Part shown: one piece after another, positions 17,001 to 26,568 of the stretch
How the letters are laid out: each line of letters starts with the position of its first letter
Position numbering within the stretch: the first letter of the stretch is position 1
DNA from: HXMU1420-13 sp034669965
GTDB lineage: Bacteria; Bacteroidota; Rhodothermia; Balneolales; Balneolaceae
Length of the DNA stretch: 64,000 nt
Direction: 5' to 3'
Assembly: GCA_034669965.1 (NCBI GenBank)
Contig: JAXMOK010000017.1
Location: forward strand, 1 to 64,000
The notes under the pieces: model-generated
The model's database searches: none
What the model saw: the letters and a program-made list of their open reading frames with translations, nothing else
Told to the model about the DNA's origin: nothing
Position numbers and translations under genes: made by a program

Positions 17001-20000
17001 ATGAGCCATTCATCAAATTCTAATACAGCGAGTACTCAAACCACAAGTAACAAATTGGAAGCTGTTACCATCAATAACGAGCCCTACTTCAAGATTAATG
17101 ATTCGGATAAAATCCGGCCATTTTTCATGAGCATAGTTAGTGATTCTAATCACTGGATGTTTATTTCAAGCAATGGCGGACTTACCGCAGGTAGAAAGAA
17201 TTCAGAGTTTTCGTTATTTCCGTATTACACCGATGACAAAATTACTGAGTTTGCTGATATCACCGGTTCAAAAACCATCATTCAGGTTCTTGTTGAAGGT
17301 AAGCAGCAGGTTTGGGAGCCTTTTTCTAAACATGATGAACACCGATATAAAACATCCCAAAACTTGTATAAAAGTCGGTGGGGCAATAGAATATTATTCG
17401 AAGAGATAAATCACGATCTGAACTTATCCTTCAAATACGAGTGGAAATCCAGTAACGAATTTGGGTTTATTCGAACATCAACGGTTCAAAATATTGCAGA
17501 CTCTGACGTAACTATCACCGTACTCGATGGCATTCAGAATATCCTGCCGGCAAGTGTAAACAGTGATCTTCAAGTACGTTCAAGTAACTTGCTCGATGCT
17601 TATAAAAGATCGGAAATGGTTGCGGAAACGGGCCTAGGTATCTACGCGCTTAGCGCTATTCCGGTTGATAAAGCAGAACCCAGCGAAGCTTTAAAAGCCA
17701 ACGTTGTGTGGTCTACTGGATTGAAAAATCCAACCTATTTGGTTTCATCACTGCAATTAGATGCTTTTAGAAATGGCGCTTCGGTTAATGCAGAGGATGA
17801 TGTTAAAGGTGAAAAGGGTGCGTACTTCGTATGTTCAAAATTAACGTTGGCCGCTGATACCTACGAGACTTGGAATTTGGTTGCCAATGTGAATCAAAAC
17901 CATGCTAGCACTATTGCCCTTAACGAACGATTGAAGTCTGATCCGGATGAACTTCTGCATGAAGTTGATCAAAACGTTGAATTAGGTACAAAAAAGTTAA
18001 AAACACTGGTTGCTCAGTCTGATGGCATGCAATTAACTGCCGATGAGCTAAAAGATGCCCGTCATTTCTCGAACGTGCTATTTAACATCATGCGTGGCGG
18101 TATTTTCGATTATCATTATCAGATCGAAAAGGATGATTTCACCAATTATTTGAACAACGCAAGCAAACCCACTTTTCAACGAAATGAAAAGCTGCTTAGT
18201 GAGCTGCCGAATGTATTCGACCAATCGGTGTTGCTTTCAACCATCGACAACAGCGACGATGCCGATTTGATCCGGTTAGTAAAAGAGTATTTGCCTTTAA
18301 AATTTAGCCGTCGCCATGGCGATCCTTCTCGACCTTGGAATCGATTTTCGATTAATACGCACGAAGAAGATGGTACTAAAATTCTTGATTACGAAGGGAA
18401 CTGGCGCGACATTTTCCAAAATTGGGAAGCATTGGCGCACTCGTACCCAAAGTTTTTGGAGGGAATGATTTTCAAATTCCTGAACGCTACAACTTTTGAT
18501 GGATACAACCCATATCGTGTTACAAAAGGCGGTTTCGATTGGGAAACCATCGAGCCCGACGATCCTTGGTCGTACATTGGTTATTGGGGCGATCATCAGA
18601 TCATATACTTACTCAAGTTTCTGGAATTGTACGAGAAGCATCAACCAGAGGCCTTCCCGGCTTTGATGAATGAAGATGTGTTTGTGTATGCCAATGTTCC
18701 TTATCGAATTAAGAACTACGATGACATTGCCAAAAACCCGAAAGATACCATCGATTTTGATGATGAAGAAGACGAGGCTATTCGTGAACGTGTGGCTGAA
18801 ATTGGTGCCGATGGCGCACTTCTGATCAACAACAAAGAAGAAATTCATCGGGTAAGTCTGCTCGAAAAATTATTGGCTACAACCTTAGCTAAAGTATCAA
18901 ACCTCATTCCCGAAGGCGGCATCTGGATGAACACTCAACGTCCGGAATGGAACGACGCCAACAACGCGTTGGTGGGGAATGGGGTCTCGATGGTAACCTT
19001 GTATTATTTGCGCAGATTTTTAACACACCTGCAAAATGTACTTACTAGCGTAACCGACCAAAGTGTCGAAGTTTCGGTGGAAATGCTTGAATGCTTCAAC
19101 TCCATCAAAAATACGTTGGAAGCTCACAAAGCAGTGATAAGCGGATCGGTTAACGACGAACAACGCAAAGCCATCACCGATGCACTTGGTAACGCAGCTG
19201 CTTCTTATCGAGATAGCATTTATACAAACGGTTTCTCCGGCGAATTATCAAATATTGATATTGCAGCGGTACGTGATTTTGTTGCAGTAACTAACGAGTA
19301 TTTAGAGCATTCGATTCGTGCAAATAAGCGTAGCGACAATCTGTACCATGCCTATAATATCATGAGTTTTGAAGGCGATGGTATCTCCATTTCTTATCTC
19401 GATGAAATGCTCGAAGGACAAGTTGCCGTCTTGAGTTCAGGATATTTATCTGCAGAAGAATCGTTGGAAGTGCTGGATGCATTACGCAAAAGCACCTTGT
19501 ATCGAGAGGATCAATCCAGCTACATTCTGTATCCAAACAAAGAATTGCCGGGCTTTTTAAAACGTAATAATGTACCGGAAACAGCAGTATCATCCTCCAA
19601 ATTATTAAGCAAAATGGTGGAAACCGGTGACACCAGAATTATCAGCAAAGATGTAAACGGTGGATATCATTTCAATGGTAATTTCAAAAACGCCGGCGAT
19701 CTTGACAAGGCTCTGGATTCACTGAAAGACGGCGAATTTGCCGATTTCCTTGATAAAGAACGGGAAGCCATTTTGGATACCTTCGAGGATGTATTCAATC
19801 ACAAAGCCTTTACCGGTCGCTCGGGCACTTTTTACGGCTACGAGGGATTGGGATCCATTTACTGGCACATGGTGTCGAAGTTATATCTTGCTGCCTTCGA
19901 AGTATGCGATCAGGCTGAAAAAGCAGGCTCTGATGAAGAAGTAAAAGCCAAACTCGCAGATCATTTCTACGAAATTGGTGAAGGCATTGGAATCCATAAA

Positions 20001-20468
20001 TCACCTGAAGTATATGGTGCATTCCCAACCGATCCATATTCACATACGCCGTACCACAGAGGGGCTCAACAGCCCGGAATGACCGGACAGGTGAAGGAAG
20101 ACATCTTGGCCAGAATCGGTGAACTGGGAATCGAAGTTGAGGATGGTGTTTTATCGTTTAATCCGGTTTTATTGCGTAAATCTGAGTTTTTAACAGAGCC
20201 CGGAACCTATCAGATTACGAACCTAAACGGGAATGAAAACGAAGTTGTGGTTCCTAAAAACGCATTGGCATTTAGTTATTGCCAGGTTCCTGTGATTTAC
20301 AAAATAGAAGAGCAGGATGGAATTGAAGCGTATTTACAAAACGGCGCTTCCCAATCTTTTAATGGATTATCGCTTGATAAAAAAACAAGTGCCATGATTT
20401 TTGGTCGCACCGGCGAGGTGACAAAATTAAAAGTAGCAATTAAAGAACACCGACTAATTAATTCATAA
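17001..20468 (+). CDS. GH149-type beta-1,3-glucan phosphorylase
   Basis: At 1155 residues without a signal peptide, the protein matches the large cytoplasmic GH149 beta-1,3-oligoglucan phosphorylases related to GH94. Recognisable segments are SNGGLTAGRKNSEFSLFPYY near residue 53, DDPWSYIGYWGDHQIIYLL near 520, and PEWNDANNALVGNG near 650. By analogy with the DWND motif of GH94, Asp 652 is the likely catalytic acid. GH149 enzymes convert beta-1,3-glucan and phosphate to glucose-1-phosphate and a shortened chain. Bacterial members are known beside GH16, GH17 and GH30 genes, as here. The family call is from memory of motifs, size and context; GH161 is the alternative. Confidence 0.8.
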   Translation: MSHSSNSNTASTQTTSNKLEAVTINNEPYFKINDSDKIRPFFMSIVSDSNHWMFISSNGGLTAGRKNSEFSLFPYYTDDKITEFADITGSKTIIQVLVEGKQQVWEPFSKHDEHRYKTSQNLYKSRWGNRILFEEINHDLNLSFKYEWKSSNEFGFIRTSTVQNIADSDVTITVLDGIQNILPASVNSDLQVRSSNLLDAYKRSEMVAETGLGIYALSAIPVDKAEPSEALKANVVWSTGLKNPTYLVSSLQLDAFRNGASVNAEDDVKGEKGAYFVCSKLTLAADTYETWNLVANVNQNHASTIALNERLKSDPDELLHEVDQNVELGTKKLKTLVAQSDGMQLTADELKDARHFSNVLFNIMRGGIFDYHYQIEKDDFTNYLNNASKPTFQRNEKLLSELPNVFDQSVLLSTIDNSDDADLIRLVKEYLPLKFSRRHGDPSRPWNRFSINTHEEDGTKILDYEGNWRDIFQNWEALAHSYPKFLEGMIFKFLNATTFDGYNPYRVTKGGFDWETIEPDDPWSYIGYWGDHQIIYLLKFLELYEKHQPEAFPALMNEDVFVYANVPYRIKNYDDIAKNPKDTIDFDDEEDEAIRERVAEIGADGALLINNKEEIHRVSLLEKLLATTLAKVSNLIPEGGIWMNTQRPEWNDANNALVGNGVSMVTLYYLRRFLTHLQNVLTSVTDQSVEVSVEMLECFNSIKNTLEAHKAVISGSVNDEQRKAITDALGNAAASYRDSIYTNGFSGELSNIDIAAVRDFVAVTNEYLEHSIRANKRSDNLYHAYNIMSFEGDGISISYLDEMLEGQVAVLSSGYLSAEESLEVLDALRKSTLYREDQSSYILYPNKELPGFLKRNNVPETAVSSSKLLSKMVETGDTRIISKDVNGGYHFNGNFKNAGDLDKALDSLKDGEFADFLDKEREAILDTFEDVFNHKAFTGRSGTFYGYEGLGSIYWHMVSKLYLAAFEVCDQAEKAGSDEEVKAKLADHFYEIGEGIGIHKSPEVYGAFPTDPYSHTPYHRGAQQPGMTGQVKEDILARIGELGIEVEDGVLSFNPVLLRKSEFLTEPGTYQITNLNGNENEVVVPKNALAFSYCQVPVIYKIEEQDGIEAYLQNGASQSFNGLSLDKKTSAMIFGRTGEVTKLKVAIKEHRLINS

Positions 20469-20480
20469 ATAGAGGTTAGC

Positions 20481-21755
20481 ATGCGAAACGTACGTCATTT
20501 ATTGATTTTCATCTTAGCATCGCTAATGGGTATAACATGTACCAGATCGGATAAAAAAATGAATAGAGATAAAACTGCACAAGAGATCCTAGGGAATGTC
20601 GAATATCAGGCTATTTCCTATGGCGGTTACCGCGAAATCACACGAGAGATTCAGCCTACGGTAGCCCAACTAAAAGAAGATATGCGCATTCTACAGGCTA
20701 TGGGCATTAAACTGATCAGAACTTATAACGTACATCTCGATCATGCATCGAACGTACTTAAAGCCATTGATGAGCTGAAAAAAGAAGACCAATCTTTTGA
20801 AATGTATGTGATGCTTGGCGCATGGATTGACGCCAAAAATTCATGGACAACAAAGCCTATTCGTATTCGGAATGTTGGTGCCCCACGCAACACCACCGAA
20901 ATTGCAGCAACTGTTGAACTTGCAAAGCAGTATCCCGATATCATCAAAATAATTGCCGTTGGTAACGAAGCGATGGTGCACTGGGCTTGGGAATATTATG
21001 TGGAGCCTTCCATCATTCTTAAATGGGTTACTTACTTGCAGGATTTAAAAGCTGAGGGTGAATTACCGGCAGATTTATGGATCACCAGTTCCGATAATTT
21101 CGCAAGCTGGGGAGGTGGCGATAGCAGCTATCACAAACAGGATTTAAACAAACTGATAGAAGCCGTCGATTTCTTATCCGTTCATACCTATCCGATGCAC
21201 GACACGCACTATCACCCCGAATTTTGGGGAGTTAGAGATGATGAGATGGGTCTTTCCGACAAAGAAAAAATCGATCTGGCTATGGAACGCGCCGTTGATT
21301 ATGCTCAAAATCAATACAACAATGTTGTGGAATACATGCAAAGTTTGGGCATCGATAAACCGGTTCATATCGGTGAAACGGGCTGGGCAACAATCTCAGA
21401 CGAGCACTATGGCATCGAGGGCGCACGATCGACCGATGAATATAAATCGGGGGTGTACTACAACGCTATTCGCGAGTGGTCGAACGAGGAGAATATCTCT
21501 GTGTTTTATTTTGAAGCTTTTGACGAGAAATGGAAAGATGCCCAAAATCAGAATGGCTCTGAAAACCACTTCGGGTTGATAAACTTAGATGGCGAAGCCA
21601 AATATGCAATATGGGATTTGGTAGATGCCGGAATTTTTGAAGGATTAACTCGCGATGGCAAACCAATTACCAAAACATTTAATGGCGATTACGATGCCAT
21701 GATGGAAACGGTGAAAGTGCCACCATCATTAGAAGAGGTAATGGCCGACAAGTAA
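20481..21755 (+). CDS. GH17 beta-1,3-glucanase or glucanosyltransferase, lipoprotein
   Basis: The 424-residue protein has a lipoprotein signal (MGITCTRS) and a GH17-like TIM barrel. VGNEAMVHW supplies acid/base Glu 163 and HIGETGWAT supplies nucleophile Glu 299. MGIKLIRTYNVHLDHA resembles the start of the barrel in this branch. It is the only exported member among four GH17 domains in the locus. It starts 12 bases after the phosphorylase stop. Substrate is inferred to be laminarin; bacterial GH17 proteins can be hydrolases or transglycosylases. Confidence 0.88.
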   Translation: MRNVRHLLIFILASLMGITCTRSDKKMNRDKTAQEILGNVEYQAISYGGYREITREIQPTVAQLKEDMRILQAMGIKLIRTYNVHLDHASNVLKAIDELKKEDQSFEMYVMLGAWIDAKNSWTTKPIRIRNVGAPRNTTEIAATVELAKQYPDIIKIIAVGNEAMVHWAWEYYVEPSIILKWVTYLQDLKAEGELPADLWITSSDNFASWGGGDSSYHKQDLNKLIEAVDFLSVHTYPMHDTHYHPEFWGVRDDEMGLSDKEKIDLAMERAVDYAQNQYNNVVEYMQSLGIDKPVHIGETGWATISDEHYGIEGARSTDEYKSGVYYNAIREWSNEENISVFYFEAFDEKWKDAQNQNGSENHFGLINLDGEAKYAIWDLVDAGIFEGLTRDGKPITKTFNGDYDAMMETVKVPPSLEEVMADK

Positions 21756-21767
21756 CAAACCTATACC

Positions 21768-23252
21768 ATGAAAACGCATTTACTAACTATATTCGTAGCA
21801 TTGCTGATGATCGGATGTTACTCAAATCAAAACCTTGAAATGGAAGTTTACGAGACATCGGCAAATGGAAATCAGTTAACCAAAGTTACTGAATTCACTG
21901 AAACGGACGATGTTGTTGAAATCACGCTAAATCCGGATGAAAAATTTCAAAAAATAACCGGTTTCGGCGGGTCGTTTACTGAGTCGACGGCGTATCTACT
22001 CAATCAATTGAGTGATGAAAATCGTGCAGAAATTCTGGAAGCCTATTTTGGAGAAAGTGGTGCAAAGTATTCGTTAACCCGAACGCACATAAACTCTAGC
22101 GATTTTTCATTGAGCAATTACTCCTATGCTCCTGTTCCCGGCGACGTAACCCTTGAAAACTTCTCGATTGAAGATGACATGGATGACATCATTCCTACTA
22201 TCAAAGATGCAATGTCGATTTCGAAAGACGGTTTTAAAATTATTTCATCGCCTTGGACCGCTCCCATCTGGATGAAAGATAACAAAGCCTGGAAAGGTGG
22301 TAAGTTGCTGCCCGAATATTACGATACTTGGGCGTTGTTTTTCTCAAAATATCTGGATGCTTATGCCGAGCAAGGCATCGACATTTGGGGGATTACGGTA
22401 GAAAACGAGCCATTGGGTAACGGCGAGAATTGGGAAAGTATGCATTACACTCCCGAAGAAATGAACGAGTTTGTGATCAAACACCTTGGGCCACAGCTCG
22501 AAAAAACTCATCCAGATGTGGTTTTGCTAGGCTATGATCAAAACCGAGATCACCTGGAAGAATGGGTAGATGTAATGTATGGCGATGAAGAAGCTGCCAA
22601 GTATTTCGATGGAACGGCTATTCACTGGTATGCCAGTACCTACGATGTATTTGAAGAAGTGCTGCAATACGCGCACAATGCTGCGCCAGACAAATATTTG
22701 ATTCAATCAGAAGCAACCGCTGATGCTGATGTTCCACGCTGGCAAGATGATGATTGGTATTGGGCCAAAGAAGCCACCGATTGGGGTTGGGATTGGGCTC
22801 CGGAAGAGCAAAAGTATCTGCATCCGAAATATGTACCTGTTTATCGTTACGCGCGTGATATAATCGGAACCCTGAATAATTGGGTTGATGGCTGGGTAGA
22901 TTGGAATATGGTGCTCGATCGACAAGGCGGGCCGAATTGGGCAAACAATTGGTGTTTAGCTCCTGTTATTGTTGATCCGGATGCGGATGAAGTTTACTTC
23001 ACTCCACTTTATTACACCATGGCTCACTTTAGCCGTTTTATACGTCCTGATGCATATCGAATTGGGCATCAACATAACGACGAAGAATTATTAGTAACAG
23101 CAGCTCAAAATCCTGACGGATCAATAGCTGTGGTAGTGCTTAATCAAACCGAAAATGCCAAAAGTATATCGATTAAGCTTGGTAATACTGAGAAATCAGT
23201 AACCATTGATGCGCAGGCATTACAAACGATTGTATTGGATTCACAGGAATAA
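21768..23252 (+). CDS. GH30 beta-glucanase, probably beta-1,6 debranching, lipoprotein
   Basis: This 494-residue lipoprotein (LLMIGCYS) has the GH30 fold: GFGGSFTESTAYLLNQL near the start, acid/base Glu 214 in TVENEPLG and nucleophile Glu 315 in IQSEATAD, followed by a C-terminal beta-sandwich ending in DAQALQTIVL. GH30 subfamilies 1 and 3 include beta-1,6-glucanases, beta-glucosidases and glucocerebrosidases. In a laminarin locus removal of beta-1,6 branches is the natural role. Subfamily cannot be settled by eye. Confidence 0.9.
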   Translation: MKTHLLTIFVALLMIGCYSNQNLEMEVYETSANGNQLTKVTEFTETDDVVEITLNPDEKFQKITGFGGSFTESTAYLLNQLSDENRAEILEAYFGESGAKYSLTRTHINSSDFSLSNYSYAPVPGDVTLENFSIEDDMDDIIPTIKDAMSISKDGFKIISSPWTAPIWMKDNKAWKGGKLLPEYYDTWALFFSKYLDAYAEQGIDIWGITVENEPLGNGENWESMHYTPEEMNEFVIKHLGPQLEKTHPDVVLLGYDQNRDHLEEWVDVMYGDEEAAKYFDGTAIHWYASTYDVFEEVLQYAHNAAPDKYLIQSEATADADVPRWQDDDWYWAKEATDWGWDWAPEEQKYLHPKYVPVYRYARDIIGTLNNWVDGWVDWNMVLDRQGGPNWANNWCLAPVIVDPDADEVYFTPLYYTMAHFSRFIRPDAYRIGHQHNDEELLVTAAQNPDGSIAVVVLNQTENAKSISIKLGNTEKSVTIDAQALQTIVLDSQE

Positions 23253-23277
23253 TAACTAACTATAGGAACGGAATACG

Positions 23278-25656
23278 ATGGCTACACAGGCTGCAAAACG
23301 GAGTGTCCCTTATTCATATAAATTAGCATTTGGATTTGGAATGCTTGCAAATCAGATGTTTCCGGCAGTGCTGAGCATCTTTATGGTGGTATTAGTTCAG
23401 GATTTGGGCTTTCCCGGATGGATGTGGGGTGTTATTTTCTTTTTCCCTCGTATTTTTGACGCTTTTACTGATCCGATTATGGGGTTTATTTCGGATAACA
23501 CACGTTCTAAATGGGGGCGTCGTCGCCAGTATGTATTTCTTGGAGCCATTGTAATGGGGCTCAGTTTTATCATTATGTGGCAGTTGTATGCCGACAACAG
23601 CGTGATGTACAACTTTACTTATTTCATGGCATGTTCGGTGGCTTTCTTTCTTGGGTTAACCATTTTTAGTGTGCCTTACGTAGCTATGGGCTACGAAATG
23701 AGTGATGACTTCCATGAGCGCACGCAAATTATGGCCATTGCACAATGGATTGGTCAGTGGGCTTGGATTATTGCTCCGTGGTTCTGGGTAATTATGTATG
23801 ATCCGGAGTGGTTCGAATCTGCCGAAGTTGCTACCCGAACGCTTGCTACATGGGTAGGCATCATCTTTATGTTTTGTGCGATGATTCCGGCTATCGTAAT
23901 CAAAGACAAATCTACGGAAGACCGTGACGATTACATGCCTCTTACTGCAGCAAATATTGGAAATGGTTTTAAGGAAATCATTAACAGTTTTAAAGAAGCT
24001 TTTAAATCGGTTCCATTCCGAAAGTTGTGTATTTCCACCTTTTTGATTTTTAATGCCTTCAATACCGTTGCGGCCTTTACCTTTTTTGTGATTGTATATC
24101 ATTTATTCGGTGGCGATGCCGGTGCAGCAGGAATCTGGCCAACACTTTTTGGTAGCCTTGGCGCTATAGTAACCACCTTTATTGTGATACCGATTGTGGC
24201 CAAAATGTCGAAAATTATGGGCAAGAAAAAAGCCTTTATTGTTTCACAAGCGCTATCGATAGTTGGTTATTTACTCTTTTGGTTTTTACTAATTCCGGGT
24301 AAACCATACATGTTTATCATTGCACTGCCATTTTTCTCTTTTGGGATTGGTAGTCTCTTCACACTAATGATGTCGATGACGGCAGATGTAATTGATCTGG
24401 ATGAATTAAACTATGGAATCCGTCGCGAAGGCGTTTTTGGTGCCATTTATTGGTGGATGGTTAAATTCGGTTTTGCCATTGCCGGTGGATTAAGCGGAAT
24501 CATCCTCAGCATAGTTGGCTTCAGTGCAGATGCGCTCCCAGGACCTATTGAAATTGGTGATGTATGGCCGGGCATTACCGGTTTACGGGCATTCTTCTCA
24601 GGATTGCCAATAGTAGGCACATTCATAGCCATATTAGTTATGTGGAGTTATGATATTGACGAAGAGCGAGCGAATGAAATACGTGCCAAATTAGAAGCAA
24701 GAAAAGCAGGCAGAAAAGTAAAGAAAAAAGAAGGTGAGCAAACCAGTTATTATCAGATTGGAAAGGCAAATTCGTTCTCTAATATTGAGGTAGATTACCC
24801 GTACACGCCTATTCATTTAGATAGCGACGCTGCCACTTTAACTGCCAAATGCCAAGAAATAATGGCAAATGGTTTTTCGGGCATTTGCTTCAGTCCGTAC
24901 AAGGATAATCAGAATGTTGGCGATCAATTATCGAAAGAACAAATTGAACAACGTATGAAAATTGTTTCGCCGTATGTTCAGTGGATACGATCTTTTTCCA
25001 CAACCGGTGGAAACGAATTAACCCCGGAAATTGCCCATAAATACGATAAGAAGTCGGTAGTAGGCGCCTGGATTGATGACAACCTCCAGAATAACGAGAG
25101 AGAAATGAAACAGCTCATTACATTGGCAAACTCCGGCGCGGTTGATATTGCTACTGTAGGAAACGAGACCATTATGCGTGGCGAACTCTCGGTAGAGCAG
25201 ATGATCGATTATCTCAAACGAGTGAAAGAGAAACTGCCAAACACACCTGTTGCTTACGTTGATGCGTATTTCGTTTTTCTAGATCATCCCGAATTACTGG
25301 ATTATTGTGATGTAGTTATGATTAATTGCTACCCGTTTTGGGAGGGGTATTCCATCGAGAATTCGATGAGTGTGGTAGAAAAAATGTACGCGTTGGTTTC
25401 ATCCATCAGCAAAGGTAAAAAGGTAATTATTTCTGAAACGGGCTGGCCTACAGAAGGTCAAACAGTGGGAGATGCTATACCATCACTCGAAAATATGATG
25501 AAATACTTCATCAACATGGCAACTTGGAGTAAAGCCAACGATGTAGATATGTACTATTTCTCATCGTTTGATGAATCTTGGAAAGTACGCCACGAAGGTG
25601 ATGTAGGCGCCCGATGGGGACTTTGGAATAAAAATGAACAGTTAAAAATTAAGTAA
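23278..25656 (+). CDS. GPH-family sugar symporter fused to a cytoplasmic GH17 domain
   Basis: The 792-residue protein has two parts in one intact frame. Residues about 10-465 are a 12-helix glycoside-pentoside-hexuronide (MelB-like) symporter with DAFTDPIMGFISDNTRSKWG and the basic RRR loop. A charged linker (RKAGRKVKKKEG) follows. Residues about 490-792 are a GH17 barrel with acid/base Glu 630 (VGNETIM) and nucleophile Glu 720 (SETGWPTEG). Both ends of such transporters face the cytoplasm, so the enzyme would meet imported laminari-oligosaccharides as they arrive. The next gene encodes a close stand-alone relative of this domain, two bases after the stop. Confidence 0.87.
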   Translation: MATQAAKRSVPYSYKLAFGFGMLANQMFPAVLSIFMVVLVQDLGFPGWMWGVIFFFPRIFDAFTDPIMGFISDNTRSKWGRRRQYVFLGAIVMGLSFIIMWQLYADNSVMYNFTYFMACSVAFFLGLTIFSVPYVAMGYEMSDDFHERTQIMAIAQWIGQWAWIIAPWFWVIMYDPEWFESAEVATRTLATWVGIIFMFCAMIPAIVIKDKSTEDRDDYMPLTAANIGNGFKEIINSFKEAFKSVPFRKLCISTFLIFNAFNTVAAFTFFVIVYHLFGGDAGAAGIWPTLFGSLGAIVTTFIVIPIVAKMSKIMGKKKAFIVSQALSIVGYLLFWFLLIPGKPYMFIIALPFFSFGIGSLFTLMMSMTADVIDLDELNYGIRREGVFGAIYWWMVKFGFAIAGGLSGIILSIVGFSADALPGPIEIGDVWPGITGLRAFFSGLPIVGTFIAILVMWSYDIDEERANEIRAKLEARKAGRKVKKKEGEQTSYYQIGKANSFSNIEVDYPYTPIHLDSDAATLTAKCQEIMANGFSGICFSPYKDNQNVGDQLSKEQIEQRMKIVSPYVQWIRSFSTTGGNELTPEIAHKYDKKSVVGAWIDDNLQNNEREMKQLITLANSGAVDIATVGNETIMRGELSVEQMIDYLKRVKEKLPNTPVAYVDAYFVFLDHPELLDYCDVVMINCYPFWEGYSIENSMSVVEKMYALVSSISKGKKVIISETGWPTEGQTVGDAIPSLENMMKYFINMATWSKANDVDMYYFSSFDESWKVRHEGDVGARWGLWNKNEQLKIK

Positions 25657-25658
25657 AC

Positions 25659-26564
25659 ATGTCGTATAGAAAAGAAAAATTTCTAAGCTTCGAAAAATCA
25701 TCGCTACTTTCTAAAGTAGACTATTTGGAAGGATTGAGCGATAAGGAAATCAATGACTTATTTCAAGAGATTTTAACCGATGGGATTCATGGTTTTTGTT
25801 TTAGTTTGTACGAAGAAGGGCAAGAACCGGGCGATATTATCCCAAAACCGCAGATTCACCGTAGAATGCAGATTCTTGCTAATCACTGTGGTTGGATAAG
25901 ATCTTTCTCCACAACGGAAGGCAACGAACTGGTGCCGGAAGTAGCCAAAGAATTCGGCCTTAAAACCATGGTAGGCGCATGGCTCGGTAGCGATGAAGAA
26001 AAAAATAGAGGCGAAATCGAAGGCCTCATCGAACTAGCCAAAAAAGGCATGGTTGATATTGCCGTAGTTGGAAACGAAGTGCTCTATCGCGATGATCTCT
26101 CGCTGGAAAGGCTTGTTGAATATATCCAACAAGTAAAAAAGGAAATACCCGATGTGCCTGTTGGCTATGTGGATGCTTATTACGAGTTCAGTGTTCATCC
26201 CGAGTTGGCAGAAAACTGCGATGTGATTTTATGTAATTGCTATCCGTATTGGGAAGGAACCTCTTTCGAAGACTCGCTAAACCACATGCGACAAATGTAT
26301 TATCAAGCCAAAGCTGCTGGAAATGGCAAGCGAACGATTATTACAGAAACAGGTTGGCCTAGCCAAGGCGAAGGCTTAGGCGGAGCAATTCCATCGAAAG
26401 AAAGTGCATTGAAATACTTTATAAATGCAAATATGTGGACCCAAGACGAGGACATCGAAATCATGTACTTCTCTTCGTTTGATGAAGCGTGGAAGAAAAG
26501 TGATGAAGGTGAAGTTGGAGCCTATTGGGGCGTTTGGGATAGCAACAATAATCTTAAATACTAA
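25659..26564 (+). CDS. Cytoplasmic GH17 protein, paralogue of the transporter-fused domain
   Basis: This 301-residue protein lacks a signal peptide and is a single GH17 domain. Glu 140 in VGNEVLY and Glu 230 in TETGWPSQGEG are the expected catalytic pair. Shared stretches such as WIRSFSTT, NELxPE, VVGAW-type and NCYPxWEG show common descent with the C-terminal domain of the preceding transporter fusion, so a local duplication is likely. Role inferred: trimming or transglycosylation of imported beta-1,3-oligosaccharides in the cytoplasm. Confidence 0.88.
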   Translation: MSYRKEKFLSFEKSSLLSKVDYLEGLSDKEINDLFQEILTDGIHGFCFSLYEEGQEPGDIIPKPQIHRRMQILANHCGWIRSFSTTEGNELVPEVAKEFGLKTMVGAWLGSDEEKNRGEIEGLIELAKKGMVDIAVVGNEVLYRDDLSLERLVEYIQQVKKEIPDVPVGYVDAYYEFSVHPELAENCDVILCNCYPYWEGTSFEDSLNHMRQMYYQAKAAGNGKRTIITETGWPSQGEGLGGAIPSKESALKYFINANMWTQDEDIEIMYFSSFDEAWKKSDEGEVGAYWGVWDSNNNLKY

Positions 26565-26568
26565 CCAT

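Noticed and set aside
16935..17001. Signal peptide on the GH149-type phosphorylase
   Set aside because: The N terminus (MSHSSNSNTASTQTT) is polar without a hydrophobic core; the enzyme is taken as cytoplasmic.
23656..24102. Long minus-strand open frame inside the symporter gene
   Set aside because: It is the reverse-strand shadow of a conserved membrane protein with no protein-like features of its own.
26425..26568. N-terminal extension of the third GH17 reading frame
   Set aside because: It overlaps the end of the preceding GH17 gene in another frame and shows no GH17 similarity; the TTG at 26569 fits the domain start.
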